From positions 123,654 through 187,653 of the forward strand of contig CAIWHK010000040.1 in NCBI GenBank assembly GCA_903912525.1: 64,000 bases of DNA, read 5' to 3'. Below, piece after piece: positions 46,508 to 53,595 of the stretch (positions are counted from its first letter, which is position 1; each line of letters opens with the position of its first letter). Position numbers and translations under genes: made by a program. Under the pieces are notes generated by a model, which made no database searches, had not been told where the DNA came from, and saw only the letters and a list, made by a program, of their open reading frames with translations. Source of the stretch: an uncultured bacterium. GTDB lineage: Bacteria; Krumholzibacteriota; Krumholzibacteriia; LZORAL124-64-63.

Positions 46508-49500
46508 CTAGCGGATCAACACCATCCTCTTCATGTCGCGCGCCGTGCCGGCTTCGAAACGGGTCACATAGACGCCGCTGGCCACGCCCTGGCCCGACTG
46601 GTCGCAGCCGTCCCAGGTGGCGGTGTGGCGGCCGGCGGTCAGCGTCTCGTCGACCAGGCGGCGCACCAGGGCGCCGCGCAGGTCGTAGACCGAGAGCACG
46701 GTGCGCGACGTCGCCGCGAGGTCGAAGGTGACCGTCGTCTGCGGGTTGAACGGGTTGGGGCTCACGCCGACCAATGCGCTGGATGTCGGCACGAACGGCG
46801 TGTCGTCGGGCACCCCTGAGACCGCGCGTGTGACGTAGAGGCGGTAGGCGCCGGACTTCGGGATGTCCGCAGTGCCTACCTTCCACACGGCGATGCCGTA
46901 CGATCCGGTCACCGGCACATGCACCGTGAACGACTCGTCCATGCCGTTGCCGTTCAGGAAGGCCAGGCCGCCCGCGACGATGTTCGACTTGCCCATGTAG
47001 GCCACGTCGGACGGGTAGAGCGACAGGCCCCAGTCGACAATATTCTCCAGCGACATCAGGCGGATGGTCCAGGTGCCGGCCTCGAGGGTGATGGTGCGCA
47101 GGTCCAGCAGGTGGTTGACGGCAAACGTGAAGGTGCCGTAGATGCCGGACGGGGTGGTCGTGATCGGGGCGCTGTACACGGCCTCCGCCAGGTAGTCCTG
47201 GGTGTTGAGGTCGCGGATCACGCCGACGTCGACGATGGCGCCGCCGGCGACGGCGCCGTTGACCAGCACGAAGTCGCAGGTCTCCGGACCCCAGCCCGAG
47301 ATGGCCAGCGGCGCGGTGAAGGCCGACACCGGGTCGTCCATCGGCGCATGCATGCGCAGGTCGATGTCGCTCTCGGCCCCGGGCATGACGACCATACCCC
47401 GGAAACGTCCGCTGCGCGACGGCAGGCGCAGGCCATCGCTGTTGTAGTAGAGCGGCAGGCCGGTGCCCACGTCGGTCCAGCCGCCGGTGCGGGTGGGCGG
47501 TGCGACGCGGCCGCGCGGCTCGAACCATGTCAGCGTGGTCGGCGACCAGCAGTACTGGACACCCCACGCGTTGTTCGTCTCGTCAGCTTCGGCAGCCACG
47601 GCGCCGGCGTCGGCGCGCAGGACCAGCGTGTGGCGGCCGCCCCGGACGGTGTGGGCGGTCGGGTCGTTGTGGATGGCGTTGCTGCCGGACGGGATCGCGC
47701 CGTACGGATACGTCCAGGCGGACAGGCCGTCGAGGTCGACGCTCACCGTCTGCGGCACGGCCTCGACGCCGCCCTGGTTCGTCACGATGAAGTTCACGTA
47801 CGTGGACGCGGATTCGCCCACCAGCGTGTCGGGCGCCGCGACCGTCCACACGTTGCCGTCGGCCGCCGGGCGCGGGACCAGCGGGGCGGCCCAGCCCGAG
47901 AGCGTGATCGGCGCCAGGTCGGGCTTGCTGCGGCCGACCTCGACGGTCACGGTGACGGCGCCGGTGCCGTCGCGCGGGTCGCGGTAGACCATCAGCGCGT
48001 GGTAGCCGTCGTTCGGGATGGTCAGGTCCAGGCGGGCCTTGCCGTCGTCGACGTTGGTCCGGAGCGTCGCGCCGGCGTTGGTGATGCCGCCGGCGGTGAA
48101 CGTGGCGTTGAGCCAGCCGACATACACCGGCAGGTCAGGCGTGGCGGTGGTCGCCGACAGCGTGACCGGGCCGACCTGCCCCGGCAGCATGTAGAATTCC
48201 CACAGCCGCATCATCTCGCCCGCCGCCAGCGTCACCGTCACCGGCGCGCCGTCGAACGCGATCGAGGTGCTGGTGTGCTGGGTGATGGTGTAGCTGCTGG
48301 CGCCGCCGGTGTAGTTGACGACACCGACGTCCCAGTTCTGGGCGCCGATGATGTTGCGGTTGACGATCACTGCATCCAGGAAGCCGGCCACCCGCGCCGA
48401 GGTGCCGCCGTCGAAGGCCGTGAAGCCGGTGAACGCGCTCGAACTGGCCGTGTGTCCGTACAAGTCGTAGTCGTCGGTGTTGCTGCCCGGCACGATGGCC
48501 ACCGCGTTCCACCAGCCGCTGGAGTTGTAACGGACGCCGTCGCAGTTGTTGCCGTAGGCGCCTTCGCCGATGGACGACCATCCGCCCTGCTTCTCGGGCG
48601 GCGCCGTGCGGGTGTACGTCGTCGCCGCCGTCATCACCGGCGGCACCCATGACCACTGGCGACCCCAGCGGTTGTCGTTCTCGTTCAGCTCGGCGATGGC
48701 GTCGCTGCCGTCGAGGCGCACCTCGAAGACGTGGCGACCGCCCTTCACCGTCACGGTGCCCAGGTTCAGCGCCGACATGGAGGTCAGTCCGGCCAGCGGA
48801 ATGCCCACGCCCCACCCGCTGGCCTGCCTGCCGTCGACCAGGCCGTTGACCTGGAAGAAGGTGGAGGTGGCCACGTCGCCGGTGTTCTGGAACGCGGTGT
48901 TCCACCAGGTCGACGCCGTCTCGCCGGTCAAGGTGGTTGGGAACGCCACGTTGCCGGCCGTGGCGTCGGCGGCGCCGCGCGGCACCACGACGCTGGCCCA
49001 TCCCGACAGCGTCTTGAAGGCCAGGTTCGAGGGCTCGGCGGCGCGGACGGTGTACGGGCCGGCCGTCGTCTGGACGATGGCCCAGCGGCCGGCGCGATCG
49101 ACAGCGCGCAGGTTGAACCAGTAGGTGCCCGGAGCCAGTATCGCCGTGGTGGTGGTGGTCACATTGTCGATGGTCTTCGTCGTGGGCGGCAGGGCCGGAC
49201 CCGTGGTGGTGATCAGCACGGCGTAGCCCGCCACGCCGGAAGCGTCGTCGGCCGGTCGGCTCCACGAGAAGTCGATGGTCGGGTCGGGCGAAGAGACGCC
49301 CGCCGTGTGGCTGGTCGAGGCCAGGGTCGTCACCGGGTTGGGCGGCGACACGTCGATCTCGTAGCCGTTGTTCTTCGCCGTCTGCCAGATCTGCTCGGAC
49401 CAGCCGGCGTAGCGGTTCTTGAACTTCGCCAGGAAGTCCATGGCGCTGTTCGGCACGTCGTAGTCAGTGCACAGGAAGATGGGGCCGTCGCCCACCGCCA

Positions 49501-50956
49501 GCGCGTCCGGGTTGCCGGGGTATTCCGGGTCCTCGTCGAAGTCGGCGTCCGAGATGTCCTGCAGCAGCGCGGCCACCGAGCCCTCGGTCAGCAGAGGGTT
49601 GGGTATGTAGGGATCGGCCGCGGTCTGGTCGCACTTCGTGGTCGTGTGCCAGGTGACGGTGTGCAGCGGCTTCAGGCCGTAGTCGGCCTGGAACGTGCCC
49701 ACGACGAAATGCGCCAGCCATTGCGGGAAGCCCTCGCTCCAGGCGATGCCCTGGTCCTCGGGGCACCACGCGCAGTGTCCGCATTCGAACGGGGAGTTGG
49801 GGTCGCAGATCCCGTTGCAGTAGCCGGGGAGGTTGTCCCAGGAGTACTTCGCCATCCAGTGGTGGCCGTATTCGTGCGTGAACACGGGTTCTTCCCACTG
49901 GCGGGATTCGCCGATGTGGATCTCGCCGAAGAAGCTGACGTAGTAGGCATTGCCGCCGTCGGGCCACTGGACGTCGACCGCCGCCGTGTCGTAGCCGCGG
50001 TTGGCGTACAGATAGCGCCACGTGCGCGTGAGGTTGGTCAGGATGTGCAGCGCGGGGTGTTGGGTGCTGGGATACGGGATGACCTCGTCGAAGTTGGCAT
50101 CGGTGCCGCTGAAGTTGTAGAAGGTGCGGGTGTCCCAGGAATAAGCGTTCTCCCAGGTGCCGTCTTCGACGCGCACACGATCGTTCTCGGCCGTGTACCG
50201 CACGTAGAGATCGGGATTCTCGCCGCAGTTCCAGCACCCGTTGTAGAGGAACGTGAAATCGTAGTAGCCGTTCTGGTCGGTCGTGCTCCGGGCCAGTTCC
50301 GCGTCGGTGAAGTCGTTGTCGTCGCAGGCGGTGACGGTGCAGCCATCGGCGCCGACCGGCTTCCCGTCCGTGCGGTAGTAGATGATGCGTCCGCGCACGC
50401 GGATGTAGCGGGTGTTCGTCTTGTCGCCTGTGTTCTTGTCGCCGATCGCCGGCGCGGCCGGCGTGAAGGCCACGGGGCCGGGCCCGGCGACTTTGGGCTG
50501 CGTCCAGGAGCCGGGATCGGCGGGATCGGTCGGCGTTTCGGCCGACGCTTCGGCCTTCAGCGCCCGCGCCGCATTGCGCGCCGACAGGTCGAGCGTCTTG
50601 GTGAACGTCTGCCCGTCGACATCGAAGAGGAACGTGAGCGGCTTGTCGGGGTCGGCCGGCGTCGCCGTCACGTTCACGATCATCACGTCCGACTTCTGCA
50701 TCTCGGTGATCGCCGGCGTGTCGGTGCGCGCCTGCGACCAGCCCTCGCCCTCGAGCCGGAAACTGGTCAGCGCCATGGGCGCGCCGACGGTGATCTCCAG
50801 TTGGCCTTTCCACGCCTGCCCCGCTTCGGCGGCGACGGGCGTGCCCAGCAGCTTCACCTTCACCGGCGGCGCGATCTTCGCGAAGGCCGGCGTGGCGATG
50901 AGCGCGATCATCATCAGGAGCGCGAAGGCGCGCGCTGGCATGCGCATGCGTTTCAT
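46508..50956 (-). CDS. Large secreted zinc metallopeptidase-like protein with C-terminal FlgD/T9SS-like sorting domain
   Basis: 1482 residues. The signal peptide is basic then hydrophobic (ALLMMIALIATPAFA). A zinc motif H361-E-Y-G-H365 lies in a region rich in Trp and Cys. A fibronectin-like domain (residues ~535-660), several CARDB-like beta domains (DLAPITLSGW, NLAFKTLSGW) and pre-peptidase-type domains follow. The last ~85 residues match the FlgD-like/T9SS C-terminal pattern: GVSPNPFNPQTTVTFDL, SVYDLRGALVRRLV, GRHTATWDG, ASGVYVTRFEAG and RMVLIR. It is probably exported and anchored at the surface. A third metal ligand and the substrate are not evident. Confidence 0.85.
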   Translation of the reverse strand: MKRMRMPARAFALLMMIALIATPAFAKIAPPVKVKLLGTPVAAEAGQAWKGQLEITVGAPMALTSFRLEGEGWSQARTDTPAITEMQKSDVMIVNVTATPADPDKPLTFLFDVDGQTFTKTLDLSARNAARALKAEASAETPTDPADPGSWTQPKVAGPGPVAFTPAAPAIGDKNTGDKTNTRYIRVRGRIIYYRTDGKPVGADGCTVTACDDNDFTDAELARSTTDQNGYYDFTFLYNGCWNCGENPDLYVRYTAENDRVRVEDGTWENAYSWDTRTFYNFSGTDANFDEVIPYPSTQHPALHILTNLTRTWRYLYANRGYDTAAVDVQWPDGGNAYYVSFFGEIHIGESRQWEEPVFTHEYGHHWMAKYSWDNLPGYCNGICDPNSPFECGHCAWCPEDQGIAWSEGFPQWLAHFVVGTFQADYGLKPLHTVTWHTTTKCDQTAADPYIPNPLLTEGSVAALLQDISDADFDEDPEYPGNPDALAVGDGPIFLCTDYDVPNSAMDFLAKFKNRYAGWSEQIWQTAKNNGYEIDVSPPNPVTTLASTSHTAGVSSPDPTIDFSWSRPADDASGVAGYAVLITTTGPALPPTTKTIDNVTTTTTAILAPGTYWFNLRAVDRAGRWAIVQTTAGPYTVRAAEPSNLAFKTLSGWASVVVPRGAADATAGNVAFPTTLTGETASTWWNTAFQNTGDVATSTFFQVNGLVDGRQASGWGVGIPLAGLTSMSALNLGTVTVKGGRHVFEVRLDGSDAIAELNENDNRWGRQWSWVPPVMTAATTYTRTAPPEKQGGWSSIGEGAYGNNCDGVRYNSSGWWNAVAIVPGSNTDDYDLYGHTASSSAFTGFTAFDGGTSARVAGFLDAVIVNRNIIGAQNWDVGVVNYTGGASSYTITQHTSTSIAFDGAPVTVTLAAGEMMRLWEFYMLPGQVGPVTLSATTATPDLPVYVGWLNATFTAGGITNAGATLRTNVDDGKARLDLTIPNDGYHALMVYRDPRDGTGAVTVTVEVGRSKPDLAPITLSGWAAPLVPRPAADGNVWTVAAPDTLVGESASTYVNFIVTNQGGVEAVPQTVSVDLDGLSAWTYPYGAIPSGSNAIHNDPTAHTVRGGRHTLVLRADAGAVAAEADETNNAWGVQYCWSPTTLTWFEPRGRVAPPTRTGGWTDVGTGLPLYYNSDGLRLPSRSGRFRGMVVMPGAESDIDLRMHAPMDDPVSAFTAPLAISGWGPETCDFVLVNGAVAGGAIVDVGVIRDLNTQDYLAEAVYSAPITTTPSGIYGTFTFAVNHLLDLRTITLEAGTWTIRLMSLENIVDWGLSLYPSDVAYMGKSNIVAGGLAFLNGNGMDESFTVHVPVTGSYGIAVWKVGTADIPKSGAYRLYVTRAVSGVPDDTPFVPTSSALVGVSPNPFNPQTTVTFDLAATSRTVLSVYDLRGALVRRLVDETLTAGRHTATWDGCDQSGQGVASGVYVTRFEAGTARDMKRMVLIR

Positions 50957-50967
50957 GGTGAGCCTCC

Positions 50968-51381
50968 CTAGCGCCCGGCGGCGTCGGCGTTGGGGGCGGG
51001 GCGCGGCTCGACGTTCATCGGCGTGGCGACCTTGCCCATGGCGGTGAGCGCAGCCTCGAGCTTCGTCGCATCCTCGAGGCGACCCTCGGCGCGCGCGTAC
51101 CGCGCCTGGATGCCGAGCACCTGCAGCTGCCCATCCATCTTCGCCTGCTCGATGGCGCGGTGCAGCTGGAGCGCGGCGGCATCGTCGGGCGCGGTGGCCA
51201 GCTGGGCGGCGAGGGCGGCGACCTGCGCCTGTTCGGTCTGCAGGGCGGCGGTGATGTCGGCCATCATCGGGGTCATGGGCGCGATTGCGGCGGTCGGTGT
51301 GTCGTCGACGGCCAGGGCCGGGGTCAGCGCGAGGGTGCAGAGCAACACAGAGACGGCGAACGCGGACAGCGACCGGGACAT
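50968..51381 (-). CDS. Small secreted helical protein
   Basis: 137 residues. The signal peptide is SLSAFAVSVLLCTLALTPALA. The mature part is Ala/Gln-rich helix (ITAALQTEQAQVAALAAQLA, LQLHRAIEQAKMDGQLQVLGIQARYARAEGR) likely to form a coiled coil. No family is recognised. ATG 51381 is chosen over an upstream start at 51537 because it gives the signal peptide and avoids reading through a palindrome. It precedes the large peptidase by 11 bases and is probably co-transcribed with it; a chaperone or periplasmic partner role is only a guess. Confidence 0.72.
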   Translation of the reverse strand: MSRSLSAFAVSVLLCTLALTPALAVDDTPTAAIAPMTPMMADITAALQTEQAQVAALAAQLATAPDDAAALQLHRAIEQAKMDGQLQVLGIQARYARAEGRLEDATKLEAALTAMGKVATPMNVEPRPAPNADAAGR

Positions 51382-51521
51382 GGGATGACCTCCGGGTGGG
51401 CAGGTGGCGGCGAGGGCATTCAGTATAAGTGATGAGGCGTTTTCAGGTGAGGAATCACATGAGAAGTTGTTATTTCTTATTAAGAGGATAAAAGTGGTGG
51501 GGATTGCGGGGGCGGAGGGGG

Positions 51522-51539
51522 AGTTGCGCCGGCGCAAGT
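51522..51539. repeat. Palindrome copy 17 (variant left arm AGTT)
   Basis: First of a pair between the HipB-like gene and the secreted helical protein. Confidence 0.92.
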
Positions 51540-51556
51540 GGGGGTGCGGCCGTTGG

Positions 51557-51574
51557 ACTTGCGCCGGCGCAAGT
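51557..51574. repeat. Palindrome copy 18 (perfect)
   Basis: Thirty-five bases after copy 17 and 35 bp from the end of the HipB-like gene. Confidence 0.97.
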
Positions 51575-51608
51575 GGGTGGCGGCCTGGTCGCTTAACCTA
51601 ATGGACGG

Positions 51609-51866
51609 TCATGGCTCCCATGACTGCTCCGGCGTGGTCTTCGGCACAATCTGCAATTGAAGGCCCAGCGCCGCAACCACATGCAGAACCTTGTCCAGGC
51701 GGACCGTTGGCTTGCCGTTCTCCAGTTCGGACAGGAAGCGGATGCCGACGTTGGTGAGGCCGGCCGTTTCGACGAGGGTCAGGCCATCCTGCTTGCGGCG
51801 GTCGCGGATGGCTTTGCCGAGGGTTGCGGCGTCTGCGATGCCGAGGGGTTGGGGTGGCTGGGACAT
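51609..51866 (-). CDS. HipB-like helix-turn-helix regulator (orphan antitoxin)
   Basis: 85 residues with an XRE-type helix-turn-helix: GKAIRDRRKQDGLTLVETAGLTNVGIRFLSELENGKPTVRLDKVLHVVAALGLQLQI. This is the HipB/Y4mF antitoxin pattern. No HipA kinase gene lies beside it on either strand, so it is an orphan or acts on a distant partner. AGGAGG precedes ATG 51866. Three near-identical operators upstream suggest tight autoregulation. Confidence 0.85.
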   Translation of the reverse strand: MSQPPQPLGIADAATLGKAIRDRRKQDGLTLVETAGLTNVGIRFLSELENGKPTVRLDKVLHVVAALGLQLQIVPKTTPEQSWEP

Positions 51867-51883
51867 AGTGGCCTCCTAATGAG

Positions 51884-52000
51884 TTTTCCCGATAGGGACA
51901 ATTACCGGCAAAAAGTGGAGAGGATCAATGAAAATTTACCGATAGGGAAAATTCACCGACCGGCACCTGGTGTCCAGAAAAAAAACCCCGAACGGGAAAA
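51884..52000 (-). promoter_or_regulatory. Three operator-like repeats of the HipB-like gene
   Basis: CCCGATAGGGA-type sites at 51884-51901, 51934-51951 and 51983-52000, spaced 50 and 49 bp, about five helical turns. Each has an A-rich right flank. They fill the region upstream of the gene. Confidence 0.65.
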
Positions 52001-52018
52001 TTGATCTAAGGGTTGTGG

Positions 52019-52036
52019 ACTTGCGCCGGCGCAAGT
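52019..52036. repeat. Palindrome copy 19 (perfect)
   Basis: In the divergent region between the HipB-like gene and the second hicAB locus. Confidence 0.97.
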
Positions 52037-52213
52037 GACGACCGAATCGGAGACTCCCCACATGCGATGTGGCACCCGGCGTTTTCAAGTTTGAAGCGCA
52101 ACGTGGTGGCCTGGTCAATGTAAGCCACTCAGAATATTCACCATAAACGTGACTCCCGCCATGGATTCGCAGATTGCACCCGCTCCCCGCACAATCATGA
52201 CCGGCAGACACAC

Positions 52214-52243
52214 TTGCCAAATTGGTTCCAAAAGTGGTACCAT
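52214..52243 (+). promoter_or_regulatory. Second hicAB promoter with embedded operator
   Basis: TTGCCA, an 18-base spacer, and TACCAT. The inverted repeat GGTTCC-N6-GGTACC (52224-52241) overlaps the -10 box, as in the first hicAB locus. Confidence 0.7.
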
Positions 52244-52260
52244 AATCCCTTGGAGATGGC

Positions 52261-52524
52261 ATGTCTCGCGCCGAAAAGCTCGTCCACAAGGCGTGCGCAA
52301 ATTCAGGCTCCCTGACCTTTGGCGAACTTGTCAGGCTGGTCGGGCTCTTCGGATACCATCAGGTTCGACAAGGCGGGAGCCACCGCATCTTTGCCCGCGG
52401 CGCAGGACACAGGCGGTTCAATTTCCAGGATGCCGACGGCAAGGCCAAGGTCGCCCAGGTCAGAGAGTTCCTCGACCACGCACGCGCCCAGGGATGGATT
52501 GCCCCGAACGAGGAGGACCAGTGA
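52261..52524 (+). CDS. hicA: HicA-type toxin (second locus)
   Basis: 87 residues. The HicA core is clear: LTFGELVRLVGLFGYHQVRQGGSHRIFARG with the catalytic His after GGS, then a C-terminal helix VAQVREFLDHARAQGW. It should be an mRNA interferase. ATG 52261 follows GGAGATGGC. The stop overlaps the HicB start by one base (TGATG). It heads a three-gene overlapping operon. Confidence 0.85.
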   Translation: MSRAEKLVHKACANSGSLTFGELVRLVGLFGYHQVRQGGSHRIFARGAGHRRFNFQDADGKAKVAQVREFLDHARAQGWIAPNEEDQ

Positions 52525-52988
52525 TGCCCGGCTACAGCCAGTTCGTCGCCTGGAGCCACGAAGACCAGCAATACATGGCGGTCTGTCCCGAGTTGGGCCA
52601 TCTCATCGCCCTGGCCGACACCGAAGAGGACGCTGTGCGCGAACTGAAGGTGGCGATCGGCCTGGTGCTGCAGGACATGGCGGCGAGCGGCGAGACGCCG
52701 CCGGCTCCGTTCGACCACGGCTCGCACAGCGGCCAGTTCCGCATCCGCATCCCGCGCACGTTGCACGCGCGACTGGCCTGGCATGCCGACCGCGAACGCG
52801 TCTCGCTGAACACGCTCGTGTGCTCGCTGCTGTCGGAAGCGTCGGCGCAGTTGAATGCCGCGGGGTATGTCGCGGAGCGTGTCAGGGATGCCTACCATGG
52901 GCCACTCGGGGATCGGGACAGTCGCATCGCTGAATCGCCGCCGGCGATGGGGCACACCAGACGGGCGCCGAAAGGACGGCAGTCGTGA
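52524..52988 (+). CDS. hicB: HicB-type antitoxin (second locus)
   Basis: 154 residues. The HicB fold reads YSQFVAWSHEDQQYMAVCPELGHLIALADTEEDAVREL; a ribbon-helix-helix-like segment follows (FRIRIPRTLHARLAWHADRERVSLNTLVCSLLSEA). A polar tail of about 40 residues extends beyond the usual end. GAGGAGGA precedes ATG 52524. The stop overlaps the next gene's GTG (GTGA). It closely parallels the first HicB in the DNA-binding segment. Confidence 0.85.
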   Translation: MPGYSQFVAWSHEDQQYMAVCPELGHLIALADTEEDAVRELKVAIGLVLQDMAASGETPPAPFDHGSHSGQFRIRIPRTLHARLAWHADRERVSLNTLVCSLLSEASAQLNAAGYVAERVRDAYHGPLGDRDSRIAESPPAMGHTRRAPKGRQS

Positions 52989-53533
52989 CCATCATCCTCC
53001 GCTTCCGCCTCGAACTGGAAGACATCACGCCACCCATCTGGCGCCGCATCGAACTGGCGGCCGACGGCACGTTTTGGGACCTGCATGTCGCCATCCAGAG
53101 TGCGATGGGCTGGCAGGACAGCCACCTGCACGGGTTCAGCATCGAGGATGCGAAGGGCGCCGTCACGGAGATCGGCGTGCCCGACCCGCACGGCGCGAGC
53201 ACAACTGTCGCCGGATGGAAGCGCCCGCTGGAACGCCACTTCAACAAGCCCGGCGATCGGGCGCTGTACGAATACGACTTCGGCGATGGGTGGCTGCACA
53301 CGGTGTTGCTCGAATCGTTGTCGCTGCCCGAGCCGGACCTGACGTACCCGCGCTGCGTGGGTGGCGAGCGCGCTTGCCCGCCTGAGGATTGCGGTGGGGT
53401 GCCGGGGTACGAGGCTCTCGTCGAGGCGGGCGGCGGCGGGTTCGATCCCGAGGCGTTCGATGCTTCACACGTGACCTTCGCGGATGCGAAGGATCGTTTG
53501 AGAAAACTGAACGGGGAACCGCGCGCGCATTGA
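52985..53533 (+). CDS. pRiA4b ORF-3-like protein
   Basis: 182 residues, GTG start overlapping the HicB stop. The family pattern is complete: RFRLELEDITPPIWRRIEL, LHVAIQSAMGWQDSHLHGF, YEYDFGDGWLHTVLLE, YPRCVGGERACPPEDCGGVPGYE. The family is common on plasmids and mobile elements; its function is unknown, though the Cys cluster suggests a metal site. Coupling to hicAB is unusual and suggests joint transfer or function. Two palindrome copies follow its stop. Confidence 0.88.
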   Translation: MTIILRFRLELEDITPPIWRRIELAADGTFWDLHVAIQSAMGWQDSHLHGFSIEDAKGAVTEIGVPDPHGASTTVAGWKRPLERHFNKPGDRALYEYDFGDGWLHTVLLESLSLPEPDLTYPRCVGGERACPPEDCGGVPGYEALVEAGGGGFDPEAFDASHVTFADAKDRLRKLNGEPRAH

Positions 53534-53550
53534 ATTGCGCCGGCGCAACT
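53533..53550. repeat. Palindrome core, copy 20
   Basis: AATTGCGCCGGCGCAACT, 14-base core intact, overlapping the end of the pRiA4b ORF-3-like stop codon. Confidence 0.82.
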
Positions 53551-53566
53551 CTCGCGAGTCCGTGAT

Positions 53567-53584
53567 ACTTGCGCCGGCGCAACT
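53567..53584. repeat. Palindrome copy 21 (variant right arm CAACT)
   Basis: Thirty-four bases after copy 20, just before the convergent kinase gene end. Confidence 0.92.
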
Positions 53585-53595
53585 ACCCCACGCAA

